A DNA stretch of 64,000 bases from Sulfurivermis fontis (lineage in GTDB: Bacteria > Pseudomonadota > Gammaproteobacteria > Thiohalomonadales > Thiohalomonadaceae). The stretch is from positions 1,294,501 to 1,358,500 of the forward strand of contig NZ_AP018724.1 in NCBI RefSeq assembly GCF_004001245.1. Reading direction: 5' to 3'. Position numbers and translations under genes: made by a program. How positions within the stretch are numbered: position 1 is the stretch's first letter; each line of letters starts with the position of its first letter. Below, piece after piece: positions 8,616 to 19,054 of the stretch. A model generated the notes under the pieces. That model saw nothing but the letters and a program-made list of their open reading frames with translations, did not search any database and was not told the origin of the DNA.

Positions 8616-11189
8616 ATGGCTGAATTCGCAAAAGAAGTCCTCCCGGTCAACATCGAGGAGGAGATGAAGCAGTCCTATCTCGATTACGCCATGAGCGTAA
8701 TCGTGGGACGCGCGCTGCCCGACGTGCGCGACGGTCTCAAGCCGGTGCACCGCCGCGTGCTGCACGCCATGCGCGAGCTGGGCAACGACTGGAACAAGCC
8801 CTACAAGAAATCGGCCCGCGTGGTCGGTGACGTCATCGGTAAGTACCATCCGCACGGCGACTCGGCCGTGTACGACACCATCGTGCGCATGGCCCAGCCC
8901 TTCTCGCTGCGCTACATGCTGGTGGATGGCCAGGGTAACTTCGGTTCGGTGGACGGCGACTCCGCCGCCGCCATGCGTTACACCGAGGTGCGCATGGCGC
9001 GCATCGCCCACGAGCTGCTGGCCGACATCGAAAAGGAAACCGTCGACTTCGTACCCAACTACGACGGTTCCGAGCTGGAGCCGGACGTCCTGCCGGCGCG
9101 TTTTCCCAACCTGCTGGTCAACGGTTCCGCCGGTATCGCCGTCGGCATGGCGACCAACATTCCGCCGCACAACCTGAGCGAGGTGATCAACGGCTGCCTG
9201 GCCCTGATCGACAATCCGACCGCCAGCATCGGCGACCTGATGCAGCACATCCCGGGTCCGGATTTCCCCACCGCCGGCATCATCAACGGCGCGCGCGGCA
9301 TTCACGAGGCTTACCACACCGGCCGCGGCCGCATCTATGTACGTGCCCGCACCGAGATCGAGGAAATGGACAACGGCCGCCAGCGCATCGTGGTGACCGA
9401 GCTGCCCTATCAGGTCAACAAGGCCCGCCTGCTGGAGAAGATCGCCGAGCTGGTGAAGGAAAAGAAGATCGAGGGCATCTCCGAACTGCGCGACGAGTCC
9501 GACAAGGACGGCATGCGCATGGTCATCGAGCTGAAGCGCGGCGAGCAGCCCGAGGTCCTGCTCAACAATCTGTATCAGCACACCGCCATGCAGAGCGTGT
9601 TCGGCATCAACATGGTGGCCCTGCTCGACGGTCAGCCGCGCCTGCTCAATCTCAAGCAGATGCTGGAGGCCTTCGTGCGCCACCGCCGCGAGGTGGTGAC
9701 ACGGCGCACCATCTTCGATCTGCGCAAGGCACGCGAGCGTGCCCATGTGTTGGAAGGCCTGGCGGTCGCCCTGGCCAACATCGACCCGATCATCGAGCTG
9801 ATCAAGAAGTCACCCAACCCGGCCGAGGCCAAGGCCGGCCTGCTGGCCCAGGTGTGGGCGCCGGGGGTGGTCACCGACATGTTGGCCCGCGCCGGCGCCG
9901 AGGCCTCGCGTCCCGAAGGGCTGGCGAAGGAGTTCGGCCTGGTGGACGGCGGCTACCGCCTGTCCGAGGCCCAGGCCCAGGCCATCCTCGATCTGCGACT
10001 GCACCGCCTCACCGGTCTGGAGCAGGACAAGATCATCGAGGAGTATCGCACGCTGCTGGAAACCATCGAGGGCCTGCTGCACATCCTGCGCGATCCCAAC
10101 CGCCTGCTGGAGGTGATCCGCGAGGAACTGGTGCAGGTGCGCGATCAGTACGCCGACAAGCGCCGTACCGAGATTCGTGCCAGCCAGGAAGACCTGTCGC
10201 TGGAGGACCTGATCAGTGAGGAAGACGTGGTGGTGACGCTGTCCCACGAGGGCTACGTCAAGGCACAGCCGGTGGCCGACTACCGCGCCCAGCGCCGCGG
10301 CGGCCGCGGCCGTGCCGCTGCCTCAGTGAAGGAAGAGGACTTCATCGACAAGCTGTTCATCGCCAACACCCACGACACCATCCTGTGCTTCTCCAGCCGC
10401 GGCCGCGTCTACGCCAAAAAGGTGTACGAGTTGCCGCAGGCCGGCCACGGCGCGCGCGGCAAGCCGATCGTCAACCTGCTGCCGCTGGAAGAGGGTGAAC
10501 GTATCAACGCCATCCTGCCGATCCGTGAGTTCGAGGAAGGCCAGTACATCTTCATGGCCACCGCCGGTGGCACGGTGAAGAAGACGCCGCTGAGCGATTA
10601 CGCCAACATCCGCAGCAACGGCATCATCGCCGTGGATCTGGTGGACAACGACCAGCTGGTGGGTGTGGACCTTACCGACGGCAGCCGTGACATCCTGTTG
10701 TTCACCGATGCCGGCAAGGTGATTCGCTTCAACGAATCCGACGTGCGTTCCATGGGGCGCGTGGCACGCGGCGTGCGCGGTATCCGCCTGCAGGATGGTC
10801 AGAAGGTGGTGTCGCTCATCGTCGCCGCCGAGGGTGACGTGCTCACCGCCACCGAGAACGGTTACGGCAAGCGCACGCCGATGGGCGAATATCCGGTACA
10901 TGGGCGCGGCGGCCAGGGCGTGATCTCCATCCAGACCACGGCGCGCAACGGTGCCGTGGTCGGTGCGGTGCTGGTCAATGACAGTGATGAAATCATGCTG
11001 GTCACCGATGGCGGTACCCTGGTGCGCACCCGTGTCGCCGAGGTGTCGGTGCTGGGCCGCAACACTCAGGGCGTGACGTTGATTCGCCTGGGTGAAGGCG
11101 AGAAGCTGGTGGCGCTGGAGCGCATCGCCGAAAGCAGTGGAGAAGAGAACGATTCTGACGAGGTGGCGGCAGAGGGTGGCGAGGAGTAG
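8616..11189 (+). CDS. gyrA: GyrA, DNA gyrase subunit A
   Basis: Catalytic subunit of DNA gyrase, 857 aa, which introduces negative supercoils together with GyrB. The winged-helix and tower domains occupy the first ~500 residues; the catalytic tyrosine lies in [11 protein letters not shown]. The quinolone-resistance region reads [17 protein letters not shown], so both positions usually altered in resistant strains are the susceptible Ser and Asp. The C-terminal beta-pinwheel carries repeated blades, with the GyrA box in QRRGGRGRA. Start ATG 8616 is preceded by GAAAGGA. The acidic tail (EENDSDE...GGEE) is typical. Confidence 0.98.
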   Translation: MAEFAKEVLPVNIEEEMKQSYLDYAMSVIVGRALPDVRDGLKPVHRRVLHAMRELGNDWNKPYKKSARVVGDVIGKYHPHGDSAVYDTIVRMAQPFSLRYMLVDGQGNFGSVDGDSAAAMRYTEVRMARIAHELLADIEKETVDFVPNYDGSELEPDVLPARFPNLLVNGSAGIAVGMATNIPPHNLSEVINGCLALIDNPTASIGDLMQHIPGPDFPTAGIINGARGIHEAYHTGRGRIYVRARTEIEEMDNGRQRIVVTELPYQVNKARLLEKIAELVKEKKIEGISELRDESDKDGMRMVIELKRGEQPEVLLNNLYQHTAMQSVFGINMVALLDGQPRLLNLKQMLEAFVRHRREVVTRRTIFDLRKARERAHVLEGLAVALANIDPIIELIKKSPNPAEAKAGLLAQVWAPGVVTDMLARAGAEASRPEGLAKEFGLVDGGYRLSEAQAQAILDLRLHRLTGLEQDKIIEEYRTLLETIEGLLHILRDPNRLLEVIREELVQVRDQYADKRRTEIRASQEDLSLEDLISEEDVVVTLSHEGYVKAQPVADYRAQRRGGRGRAAASVKEEDFIDKLFIANTHDTILCFSSRGRVYAKKVYELPQAGHGARGKPIVNLLPLEEGERINAILPIREFEEGQYIFMATAGGTVKKTPLSDYANIRSNGIIAVDLVDNDQLVGVDLTDGSRDILLFTDAGKVIRFNESDVRSMGRVARGVRGIRLQDGQKVVSLIVAAEGDVLTATENGYGKRTPMGEYPVHGRGGQGVISIQTTARNGAVVGAVLVNDSDEIMLVTDGGTLVRTRVAEVSVLGRNTQGVTLIRLGEGEKLVALERIAESSGEENDSDEVAAEGGEE

Positions 11190-11247
11190 TGCTCGCATGA
11201 CTTTACGCCAGGTGATTTTTCCTTAAACGCGATGGTTGGGGGATAAG

Positions 11248-12333
11248 ATGGCACGTGTATTCAATTTCAGTGCAGGTCCGGCAATGCTGCCGCAGGCGGT
11301 AATCGAACGCGCGCGGGACGAGATGCTGGATTGGAACGGCAGCGGCATGTCGGTGATGGAGATGAGCCATCGCGGCAAGGAATACATGTCCATTGCAGCC
11401 AAGGCCGAGGCCGATCTGCGCGAACTGATGAACATCCCCGCCAACTACAAGGTGCTGTTCCTGCAGGGCGGCGCCTCGCAGCAGTTCGCCATGCTGCCGA
11501 TGAATCTGCTCGGCGACAAGAACGCCGCCGACTACATCAACACCGGCGACTGGTCGAAGAAGGCCCTGACGGAAGCGAAGAAGTTCTGTACCGTGAACGT
11601 TGCGGCCGATACCTCCGCCGGCAATTACACCACCGTGCCGACCCAGGCCGAGCTGAAGCTGTCCGCCGATGCCGCCTATGTGCACTACTGTCCCAACGAA
11701 ACCATCCGCGGTGTCGAGTTCGACTACATTCCGCAGACCGGCGATGTCCCGTTGGTGGCGGATATGTCCTCGACCATCCTGAGTCGCCCCATCGATGTGA
11801 GCAAGTTCGGTGTGATCTATGCCGGCGCGCAGAAGAACATCGGTCCCGCCGGTCTGACCATCGTCATCATCCGCGACGATCTCATCGGCAAGGCGCCGGC
11901 CAGTGTGGCCACCATGCTGGATTACAAGACCCACGCCGAAAACGAGTCCATGTACAACACGCCGCCCACCTATTCCTGGTACGTGGCCGGGCTGGTGTTT
12001 GAATGGCTCAAGGGACTCGGCGGCCTGGAGGGCATGGCGAAGATCAACCGGCGCAAGGCGGAGAAGCTGTATGCCGCCATCGACGGCTCCGGCGGCTTCT
12101 ATAAGAATCCGGTGGCCAGTCACTGCCGTTCCTGGATGAACGTGCCGTTTACGCTACCGAAAGAAGAGCTGGACGAGTTGTTCCTGAAGGAGGCCAAGAA
12201 GGCCGGCCTGACCACGCTCAAGGGCCATCGCTCTGTCGGCGGCATGCGTGCCAGCATCTACAACGCCATGCCGGAACAAGGTGTGGATACGCTGGTGGAG
12301 TTCATGGCCGACTTCGCCAAGCGCAACGGTTAA
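11248..12333 (+). CDS. serC: SerC, phosphoserine aminotransferase
   Basis: PLP-dependent class V aminotransferase (361 aa) converting 3-phosphohydroxypyruvate and glutamate to phosphoserine; it also serves pyridoxal synthesis. Motifs include [27 protein letters not shown] and the PLP-lysine segment [17 protein letters not shown] 11248 was chosen because GGGGGA lies just upstream and the protein then begins [11 protein letters not shown] like its homologues. It is followed by a serA-like gene, so two successive steps of serine synthesis are adjacent. Confidence 0.96.
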   Translation: MARVFNFSAGPAMLPQAVIERARDEMLDWNGSGMSVMEMSHRGKEYMSIAAKAEADLRELMNIPANYKVLFLQGGASQQFAMLPMNLLGDKNAADYINTGDWSKKALTEAKKFCTVNVAADTSAGNYTTVPTQAELKLSADAAYVHYCPNETIRGVEFDYIPQTGDVPLVADMSSTILSRPIDVSKFGVIYAGAQKNIGPAGLTIVIIRDDLIGKAPASVATMLDYKTHAENESMYNTPPTYSWYVAGLVFEWLKGLGGLEGMAKINRRKAEKLYAAIDGSGGFYKNPVASHCRSWMNVPFTLPKEELDELFLKEAKKAGLTTLKGHRSVGGMRASIYNAMPEQGVDTLVEFMADFAKRNG

Positions 12334-12417
12334 CGGCAATTAAGAAGATACAAGTAACAAAATTCAAGTTGGAGGTGGGTTTTTTCTGGTCTCTTTGTCC
12401 TGTTATCTGGGGGGCGC

Positions 12418-13587
12418 ATGTACAAGATTCTGACGCTGAATAATATCTCGGTGGCCGGTCTGGAACGTTTACCACGGGAGCGCTACGAAGTGGCGTCCGA
12501 GATACAACATCCCGATGCGATCCTGGTGCGCTCGTACAAGATGCACGACATGGATATCCCGGCGTCGCTCAAAGCGGTGGGGCGCGCCGGCGCCGGGGTC
12601 AACAATATCCCGGTAGAGAAGATGAGTGCGCGGGGCATTCCGGTGTTCAATGCACCGGGGGCCAATGCCAATGCCGTCAAGGAACTGGTGATCGCCAGTA
12701 TGCTGATGGCCTGCCGTAATATCGGTGCGGCGTGGGATTTTGCCCGTGGCCTGGAAGGCGATGATGCCTCCATAGATAAGCAGACCGAGGCCGGCAAGAA
12801 AGACTACGCCGGCTTCGAACTGCCCGGACGCACCCTTGGTGTGGTGGGGCTGGGAGCCATCGGACGCGAGGTAGCCAATGCCGCCATCGCGCTGGGTATG
12901 AAGGTGATCGGTTTCGATCCCGGCATTACGGTGGAGGGCGCCTGGCGTTTGTCGTCCCAGGTGCAGAAGGCGGCCAGCTTCGACGAGATGATCGGCAAGG
13001 TGGATTTCATCACCTTTCATGTGCCGCTCATAGATGCCACGCGCAACATGCTCAATGCGGCGCGTCTGGCGATGGCGAAGAAGGGGCTGGTGGTGTTGAA
13101 TTTTGCCCGCAAGGGCATCGTCGATGACGAGGCGGTGGTGGCGGCCATCGACAGTGGGAAGGTGTACGGCTATGTGTGCGACTTTCCCACCAACCTGCTC
13201 AAGCGGCATCCGCGCGTGGTGACGCTGCCGCATCTTGGGGCGTCGACCCAGGAGGCGGAGGACAATTGCGCGGTCATGGTGGCGGAGCAGGTACGCGATT
13301 ACCTGGAAAACGGCAACGTGGTGAACTCGGTGAATTTTCCCGAGGTGGTGATGGGGCGCAGCGAAGGCACTTACCGGCTGACGGTGGTGAACTCCAATGT
13401 CCCCAACATGCTGAGTCAGATCTCCAGCGATTTGGGTAAGGCGGGACTGAACATCATTGATATGTTGAACAAGTCGCGCGGCGATTTGGCCTATACCGTG
13501 GTGGATGTTGACCGCCCGGTGCCGGAAAAGGTGGTGCGCGAGATTGCCGCCATCGACGGTGTGCTGGCCGTGCGTGTCATTGAATAG
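12418..13587 (+). CDS. serA: D-3-phosphoglycerate dehydrogenase with ACT domain
   Basis: D-2-hydroxyacid dehydrogenase of 389 aa, first enzyme of serine synthesis. The Rossmann segment is LGVVGLGAIGREVANAA. The catalytic region reads LVVLNFARKGIVDDEAVV and the catalytic-His region VVTLPHLGASTQEAEDN. A C-terminal ACT-like domain (about residues 315-389, RLTVVNSNVPNMLSQISSDL) suggests allosteric control by serine or another amino acid. It lies 84 bp after serC and 5 bp before pheA. A serA here, between serC and pheA, is additional to the Pseudomonas arrangement as I recall it. Start ATG 12418 follows GGGGGGC. Confidence 0.9.
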   Translation: MYKILTLNNISVAGLERLPRERYEVASEIQHPDAILVRSYKMHDMDIPASLKAVGRAGAGVNNIPVEKMSARGIPVFNAPGANANAVKELVIASMLMACRNIGAAWDFARGLEGDDASIDKQTEAGKKDYAGFELPGRTLGVVGLGAIGREVANAAIALGMKVIGFDPGITVEGAWRLSSQVQKAASFDEMIGKVDFITFHVPLIDATRNMLNAARLAMAKKGLVVLNFARKGIVDDEAVVAAIDSGKVYGYVCDFPTNLLKRHPRVVTLPHLGASTQEAEDNCAVMVAEQVRDYLENGNVVNSVNFPEVVMGRSEGTYRLTVVNSNVPNMLSQISSDLGKAGLNIIDMLNKSRGDLAYTVVDVDRPVPEKVVREIAAIDGVLAVRVIE

Positions 13588-13592
13588 AGCAC

Positions 13593-14678
13593 ATGAACGA
13601 AGATCGGTTGCAAGCCATCCGTCAGCGTATCGATGCCCTGGACGAACAGGTCCAGGCGTTGATCAACGAGCGTGCCGCCCTGGCCCAGGAGGTGGCGCGC
13701 GTGAAGATCGCCGCCGAGGGTGAGGCGGCGGTATTTTATCGTCCCGAGCGTGAGGCGCAGGTGCTGCGCATGGTGCTGGAGCGCAACCAGGGGCCGCTGT
13801 CCGGCGAGGAGATGGCGCGTCTGTTCCGCGAGATCATGTCGGCCTGTCTGGCCCTGGAACGGCCCATGCGTATCGCCTTCCTCGGCCCCGAGGGTACTTT
13901 TACCCAGGCAGCGGCGCTGAAGCATTTCGGCCACTCGGTACAGACGCTGCCCCTGGCGGCCATCGATGAGGTGTTCCGCGAGGTGGAGGCGGGTAGTGCC
14001 GACTACGGTGTGGTGCCGGTGGAGAACTCCACCGGCGGCATCGTCAGCCACACCCTCGACACCCTGATCAATTCACCGCTGAAGATCTGCGGCGAGGTTG
14101 AGCTGCGCATCCATCAGCACCTGATGGGGCGCATGACTTCCCTGGCCGATGTGCACCGCGTCTATTCGCACAGTCAGTCGCTGGCACAGTGCCGCGAATG
14201 GCTCGACGCTCACCTGTCCGGTATCGAACGTATCGACCTGAGCAGCAATGCCGAGGCGGCGCGGCGCGCCGCCGCCGAGGAGGGGGCGGCCGCCATTGCC
14301 GGTGAGGTGGCGGCCGAGCTGTATGGCCTGCCCATCCTGGCACGCAATATCGAGGATCAGCCCAACAACACCACCCGCTTTCTGGTCATCGGCCGCAAGG
14401 CGGTGCCGCCCTCCGGCAGCGACAAGACCTCGCTGCTGGTGGCGACACGCAACAAGCCCGGCGCACTGTATCATCTGCTGGCGCCGCTGGCGCAGAGCGG
14501 CGTCTCCATGACCCGCATCGAATCGCGGCCCTCGCGCCAGGGCATGTGGGAATACGTGTTCTTCCTCGATATCGAGGGACATGCCCAGGATGCCAAGGTG
14601 GCCGCCGCGCTGCGCGAGCTGGAGGCGGAGGCCTCGCTGTTCAAGATTCTCGGTTCCTATCCCAAGGCCGTACTCTGA
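13593..14678 (+). CDS. pheA: PheA, chorismate mutase / prephenate dehydratase
   Basis: Bifunctional P-protein (361 aa) taking chorismate through prephenate to phenylpyruvate. An AroQ-type chorismate mutase occupies about residues 1-85 (LQAIRQRIDALDEQVQALI). The prephenate dehydratase domain starts at IAFLGPEGTFTQAA and contains the catalytic NNTTRFLVIG. A C-terminal ACT domain carries the phenylalanine-binding RIESRPSRQG, so feedback inhibition by phenylalanine is expected. It starts 5 bp after serA and ends 2 bp before hisC, consistent with one transcript. Confidence 0.97.
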   Translation: MNEDRLQAIRQRIDALDEQVQALINERAALAQEVARVKIAAEGEAAVFYRPEREAQVLRMVLERNQGPLSGEEMARLFREIMSACLALERPMRIAFLGPEGTFTQAAALKHFGHSVQTLPLAAIDEVFREVEAGSADYGVVPVENSTGGIVSHTLDTLINSPLKICGEVELRIHQHLMGRMTSLADVHRVYSHSQSLAQCREWLDAHLSGIERIDLSSNAEAARRAAAEEGAAAIAGEVAAELYGLPILARNIEDQPNNTTRFLVIGRKAVPPSGSDKTSLLVATRNKPGALYHLLAPLAQSGVSMTRIESRPSRQGMWEYVFFLDIEGHAQDAKVAAALRELEAEASLFKILGSYPKAVL

Positions 14679-14680
14679 TC

Positions 14681-15796
14681 ATGACCGATTTTCTTTCTCT
14701 GGCCGCGCCCGGCGTGCGGCAGCTCAAACCCTATCAGCCCGGCAAGCCCATCGAGGAGTTGGAGCGGGAGTTGGGGGTGAGCAATATCATCAAGCTGGCC
14801 TCCAATGAAAATCCGCTCGGTCCCAGCCCGCTGGCGCTGACGGCCGCGCGCGCGGCATTGGAAGATGTTTGGCTGTATCCCGACGGCAACGGCTTCGTCC
14901 TCAAGGACAAACTGAAGCAGAAGCTGGGTGTGGCCATGGAACAATTGATCCTGGGCAACGGATCCAGCGACATCCTTGATTTCGCCGTGCGTGCCTTTGT
15001 CACGCCGCAGGACGAGGTGATGTTTTCCGAGCATGCCTTCGCCGTGTATCCGATCCTGACCCAGGCGGCCGGCGCCAGGGCCGTGGTAGTCCCCGCCAAG
15101 AATTGGGGTCATGACCTGACCGCGATGCGTAGCGCGATCACCGAGCGCACGCGCCTCATTTTCATCGCCAACCCGAACAATCCCACCGGCACCTGGCTGC
15201 CGGCGGCAGAGCTGGAGGCCTTTATTGCCGACCTGCCGGCACATGTGCTGGTGCTGGTGGACGAGGCATATTTCGAGTACGCCAGTTATCCGGCGATGGG
15301 GGCGGCGGACTATCCCGATGCTATCGCCTGGGTCGGCCGCTATCCGAATCTGATCGTTGCCCGCACCTTTTCCAAGTGCTACGGCCTCGCCGGTCTGCGC
15401 GTCGGCTACGGGGTGTGCCATCCCCAGGTGGCGGATCTGATGAACCGGGTGCGCCCGCCGTTCAACGTCAACAGCCTGGCCCTGGCAGCAGCGGCGGCAG
15501 CACTGGACGACAGCGAGCATCTGCAGCAGACTCTGGCGCTCAATGCCGCCGGGATGGACCAGTTGACGGCGGGATTCGCTTCTCTTGATCTGCGTCATAT
15601 CCCCTCCGTCGGCAATTTTGTCAGTGTGGATACCGGTCGGACGGCGGCGCCGTTGTATGATGCGCTGCTGCGCGAGGGTGTGATCGTCCGCCCGGTGGCC
15701 AACTATGGCATGCCGAATCACCTGCGCGTGACCATTGGGCTGCCCGAAGAGAACGCGCGTTTCCTTGCCGCCCTGGCCAAGGTGCTGGGACGCTGA
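14681..15796 (+). CDS. hisC: Histidinol-phosphate/aromatic aminotransferase (HisC2)
   Basis: Class I/II PLP aminotransferase (371 aa) of the HisC family. Motifs are IKLASNENPLGPSPLA, FIANPNNPTGTWL, LVDEAYFEYA and the PLP-lysine segment RTFSKCYGLAGLRVGYG. Its position between pheA and the DAHP synthase/tyrA genes, rather than in a his operon, suggests the broad-specificity HisC2 type that also transaminates phenylpyruvate and 4-hydroxyphenylpyruvate. ATG 14681 follows the pheA stop by 2 bp. Confidence 0.93.
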   Translation: MTDFLSLAAPGVRQLKPYQPGKPIEELERELGVSNIIKLASNENPLGPSPLALTAARAALEDVWLYPDGNGFVLKDKLKQKLGVAMEQLILGNGSSDILDFAVRAFVTPQDEVMFSEHAFAVYPILTQAAGARAVVVPAKNWGHDLTAMRSAITERTRLIFIANPNNPTGTWLPAAELEAFIADLPAHVLVLVDEAYFEYASYPAMGAADYPDAIAWVGRYPNLIVARTFSKCYGLAGLRVGYGVCHPQVADLMNRVRPPFNVNSLALAAAAAALDDSEHLQQTLALNAAGMDQLTAGFASLDLRHIPSVGNFVSVDTGRTAAPLYDALLREGVIVRPVANYGMPNHLRVTIGLPEENARFLAALAKVLGR

Positions 15797-15828
15797 ACTA
15801 TTTTGTTTGAGAAAAGAGTGATACAGCC

Positions 15829-16845
15829 ATGATCATCATCATGAACAACGAGGTTACCGACGCGCAGATCGATGCGGTCGCGCAGCGGCTCAAGAGCTGG
15901 GGGCTGGGCAGCAATGTCTCCCGCGGCGTGGAGCGTACCGTCATCGGTGCCATCGGCGACGAAAGCAAGATCGACAAGGAGCTGTTGCAGGCCCTGCCCG
16001 GTGTGGAGCAGGTGATCCGTGTGATGAAGCCCTACAAGATCGTGGCGCGCTCGTATCACAAGGAAGACACCGTCATCGATATCAAGGGCATCAAGCTGGG
16101 CGGCAGGCAGATCCAGGTCATCGGCGGGCCGTGTTCGGTGGAGACCCAGCCGCAGATGGACGAGGCCGCCAAGTATGTGGCCGCCGCGGGCTGCCGTCTG
16201 ATGCGCGGTGGCGCCTTCAAGCCGCGCACCAGCCCGTACACCTTCCAGGGGGCCGGTGTCGAGGGGCTGGAGATGTTTCGCAAGGCGGCGGACAAGTACA
16301 ACCTGCCCATCGTCACCGAACTGATGGATGTGCGCCAGATCGACGCCTTCCTGAAGTATGACGTGGACGTAATTCAGATAGGCACGCGCAACATGCAGAA
16401 TTTCGATCTGTTGAAGGAGGTGGGACGTCTGCACAAGCCTGTGATCCTGAAGCGCGGCATGGCGGCGACCATCTCCGAGTGGCTGATGGCGGCGGAGTAC
16501 ATCGCCGCTGGCGGCAATCACGACATCATTTTCTGTGAGCGTGGTGTGCGCAGCTTCGAGACCTACTATCGCAACATGCTCGATGTCACCGCCATCCCGG
16601 TGCTGAAGAAGGAAACCCATCTGCCGGTAATCATCGATCCCAGCCACGCCGGCGGCAAGGCCTGGATGGTGCCGGCCCTGGCGCGCGCCGCGGTGGCGGC
16701 CGGTGCCGACGGCCTGCTGGTGGAGATGCACCCCAATCCGTGCGAGGCGTGGTGCGATGCCGACCAGGCACTCAATCCCCAGGAGTTGGCGGATCTGATG
16801 GTGTCGTTGAAGGGCATTGCCCTGGCCATCGGCCGCGAGATCTGA
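15829..16845 (+). CDS. aroF: 3-deoxy-7-phosphoheptulonate (DAHP) synthase, type I-beta
   Basis: Commits phosphoenolpyruvate and erythrose 4-phosphate to the shikimate pathway (338 aa). It has an N-terminal ferredoxin-like regulatory extension (about residues 1-75, beginning MIIIMNNEVTD) and then the KDO8P/DAHP synthase barrel. Barrel motifs are VIGGPCSVETQ, FKPRTSPYTFQG, QIGTRNMQNF and IDPSHAGGK. The N-terminal domain is the form in which type I-beta enzymes sense tyrosine or phenylalanine, so feedback control is likely. It lies 32 bp after hisC and 1 bp before tyrA. Confidence 0.95.
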   Translation: MIIIMNNEVTDAQIDAVAQRLKSWGLGSNVSRGVERTVIGAIGDESKIDKELLQALPGVEQVIRVMKPYKIVARSYHKEDTVIDIKGIKLGGRQIQVIGGPCSVETQPQMDEAAKYVAAAGCRLMRGGAFKPRTSPYTFQGAGVEGLEMFRKAADKYNLPIVTELMDVRQIDAFLKYDVDVIQIGTRNMQNFDLLKEVGRLHKPVILKRGMAATISEWLMAAEYIAAGGNHDIIFCERGVRSFETYYRNMLDVTAIPVLKKETHLPVIIDPSHAGGKAWMVPALARAAVAAGADGLLVEMHPNPCEAWCDADQALNPQELADLMVSLKGIALAIGREI

Positions 16846-16846
16846 C

Positions 16847-17704
16847 TTGATCCAACGACTCTGCATTATCGGCGTCGGCCTTATCGGGGGTTCGCTGGCG
16901 CGGGCATTGAAGGCCGCCGGTGCCGTGGGTGAGGTGGTCGGCTATGGTCGTGACGCCGCCCAACTGCAATTGGCGCTGGAACTGGGTGTCATCGACCGCG
17001 CCGAAACCGATCTGGCCGCGGCACTCAGCGGTTCCGATGTTGTGGTGTTGGCGATTCCGGTCGGGGCGATGGAAAGCATGCTATGCGCCATGGCTCAGCA
17101 CCTCGGGGCCGACACTATCGTTACCGATGTGGGCAGTACCAAGGGATCGGTGGTGGCGGCGGCAGAGCGTGCCTTCGGCGCTGTACCGCCGCGTTTCGTG
17201 CCGGGCCACCCCATCGCCGGCACCGAGCGCAGCGGCGTGGCCGCGTCGTTCGCCGAACTGTATCACAAGCGCCGCGTGATCCTGACGCCGCTGCCGCAGA
17301 CTGATCCCGCTGCGGTTGCCGTAGTGCGCGCTCTGTGGCAGGCAGCCGGTGCCGAGGTGGTGGAGATGACAGTGCGGCACCATGACGAGGTGTTGGCCGC
17401 CACCAGTCATCTACCCCATGTGTTGGCCTACACGCTGGTCGATACCCTCGCGCGCATGGAAGAGCATACCGAGATATTCCGCTTTGCAGCCGGTGGTTTC
17501 CGCGACTTTACCCGCATCGCCAGCAGCGATCCGCGCATGTGGCACGACATCTGTCTGGCCAACCGCGAGGCCATCCTCAAGGTACTGGATCGATATGCCG
17601 CCGATCTTGCCGCGGTACGCGGTGCCATAGAGCGCGGCGACGGTGCCGCCTTGCTGCACACCTTTGGCCGCGCCAAGAAGGCGCGCGATGAATTCAAGCA
17701 ATAA
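16847..17704 (+). CDS. tyrA: TyrA, prephenate/arogenate dehydrogenase
   Basis: NAD(P)-dependent dehydrogenase (285 aa) of tyrosine synthesis. It opens with a Rossmann motif, IIGVGLIGGSLARALK, and contains VTDVGSTKGSVV, FVPGHPIAGTERSGV and the later HLPHVLAYTLVD. The start chosen is TTG 16847 directly after the aroF stop (LIQRLCIIGVG), because homologues begin only a few residues before the Rossmann strand. An alternative TTG at 16817 would overlap aroF. In pseudomonads the equivalent domain is fused to AroA; here the two proteins are separate and 21 bp apart. Confidence 0.93.
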   Translation: MIQRLCIIGVGLIGGSLARALKAAGAVGEVVGYGRDAAQLQLALELGVIDRAETDLAAALSGSDVVVLAIPVGAMESMLCAMAQHLGADTIVTDVGSTKGSVVAAAERAFGAVPPRFVPGHPIAGTERSGVAASFAELYHKRRVILTPLPQTDPAAVAVVRALWQAAGAEVVEMTVRHHDEVLAATSHLPHVLAYTLVDTLARMEEHTEIFRFAAGGFRDFTRIASSDPRMWHDICLANREAILKVLDRYAADLAAVRGAIERGDGAALLHTFGRAKKARDEFKQ

Positions 17705-17725
17705 CCTGTTCCTACGAAACACATC

Positions 17726-19054
17726 ATGTCCAACAGCAGCGAATCCAATGTCATTTTCCGTGCCGCCGCCGGCGGCAAGTTGCAGGGCCATATCCGTGTG
17801 CCCGGCGACAAGTCCATTTCCCATCGATCCATCATGCTCGGCTCCCTGGCCGAGGGGGTGACCGAGGTGAGCGGTTTCCTCGAGGGCGAGGACAACATCG
17901 CCACCCTGGAGGCGTTTCGCGCCATGGGGGTGCAGATCGAGGGGCCGGCCGACGGCCGCGTCACGGTGCACGGTGTCGGCATGCACGGCCTGAAGGCGCC
18001 AACCAGGCCGCTGTACTTGGGCAACTCAGGTACCTCCATGCGCCTGCTCTCTGGCCTGATGGCGGCGCAGCCCTTCGATGTCGAGATGAGCGGTGATGCG
18101 TCACTGTCCAAGCGGCCGATGAAGCGTGTCACCGATCCGCTGCGATTGATGGGGGCGGTGGTGGAAACCACGGCGACGGGCACGCCGCCGCTCAAGGTGA
18201 AGGGCGGCCAGAAATTGCACGGCATCGATTATGTGATGCCCATGGCCAGTGCCCAGGTGAAGTCCTGTCTGCTGTTGGCCGGATTGTATGCCGCCGGCAC
18301 GACCTGCGTGACCGAGCCGGCACCGACCCGCGACCATACCGAGCGTATGCTGGCCGGCTTTGGTTATCCGGTGGAGCGGCGCGGCAATACCGTGTGCGTG
18401 CAGGGCGGCGGCAGGCTGACCGCAACGAAGATCGATGTGCCCGCCGATATTTCGTCGGCGACTTTCTTCATGGTGGGGGCAGCCATCGCCGCCGGTTCCG
18501 ACATCGTGCTGGAGCATGTCGGCATCAACCCGACCCGCATCGGCGTCATCAACATCCTGCGCCTGATGGGGGCCGATCTGGAATTGCGCAACGAGCGCGA
18601 GGCGGGCGGCGAGCCGGTGGCCGATATCCGGGTGCGCGCCAGCAAGCTGAAGGGCATCCGTATCCCCGAGGAGCAGGTGCCGCTCGCCATCGACGAGTTC
18701 CCGGCGCTGTTCGTCGCCGCCGCCTGCGCCGAGGGCGAGACCGTACTCACCGGCGCCGAAGAACTGCGCGTGAAGGAGTCCGACCGCATCCAGGTGATGG
18801 CCGATGGCCTGGTGGCGCTTGGTGTAGACGCTCGGCCGACCCCCGACGGCATGATCATCCGCGGTGGCCGCATCGGCAGCGGGCAGGTGGACAGCCACGG
18901 TGACCACCGCATCGCCATGTCCTTCGCCATGGCTGCCCTGGTGGCCTCCGGTCCCATCACCATCACCGACTGTGCCAACGTCAATACCTCCTTCCCCGGC
19001 TTCGTGGCCCTGGCCAACCGCGCCGGCCTCACTCTGCAGGCCGAGATCGTCTGA
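17726..19054 (+). CDS. aroA: AroA, EPSP synthase (class II-like)
   Basis: 5-enolpyruvylshikimate-3-phosphate synthase (442 aa), sixth step of the shikimate pathway. Substrate motifs include VPGDKSISHRSIMLGSLAEG, GDASLSKRPMKRV and the C-terminal VDSHGDHRIAMSFAMAA. The form of the first motif and the overall pattern resemble class II enzymes (Agrobacterium CP4, Bacillus) rather than E. coli class I. The PEP-site loop reads GNSGTSMRLL and keeps Gly at the position that is Ala in CP4, so tolerance to glyphosate is not predicted from this residue. The stop overlaps the cmk start (TGATG). Confidence 0.95.
   Translation: MSNSSESNVIFRAAAGGKLQGHIRVPGDKSISHRSIMLGSLAEGVTEVSGFLEGEDNIATLEAFRAMGVQIEGPADGRVTVHGVGMHGLKAPTRPLYLGNSGTSMRLLSGLMAAQPFDVEMSGDASLSKRPMKRVTDPLRLMGAVVETTATGTPPLKVKGGQKLHGIDYVMPMASAQVKSCLLLAGLYAAGTTCVTEPAPTRDHTERMLAGFGYPVERRGNTVCVQGGGRLTATKIDVPADISSATFFMVGAAIAAGSDIVLEHVGINPTRIGVINILRLMGADLELRNEREAGGEPVADIRVRASKLKGIRIPEEQVPLAIDEFPALFVAAACAEGETVLTGAEELRVKESDRIQVMADGLVALGVDARPTPDGMIIRGGRIGSGQVDSHGDHRIAMSFAMAALVASGPITITDCANVNTSFPGFVALANRAGLTLQAEIV

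Noticed and set aside
17990-18060. CP4-like glyphosate tolerance of AroA
   Set aside because: The loop reads GNSGTSM, keeping Gly where CP4 has Ala, so the key substitution is absent.
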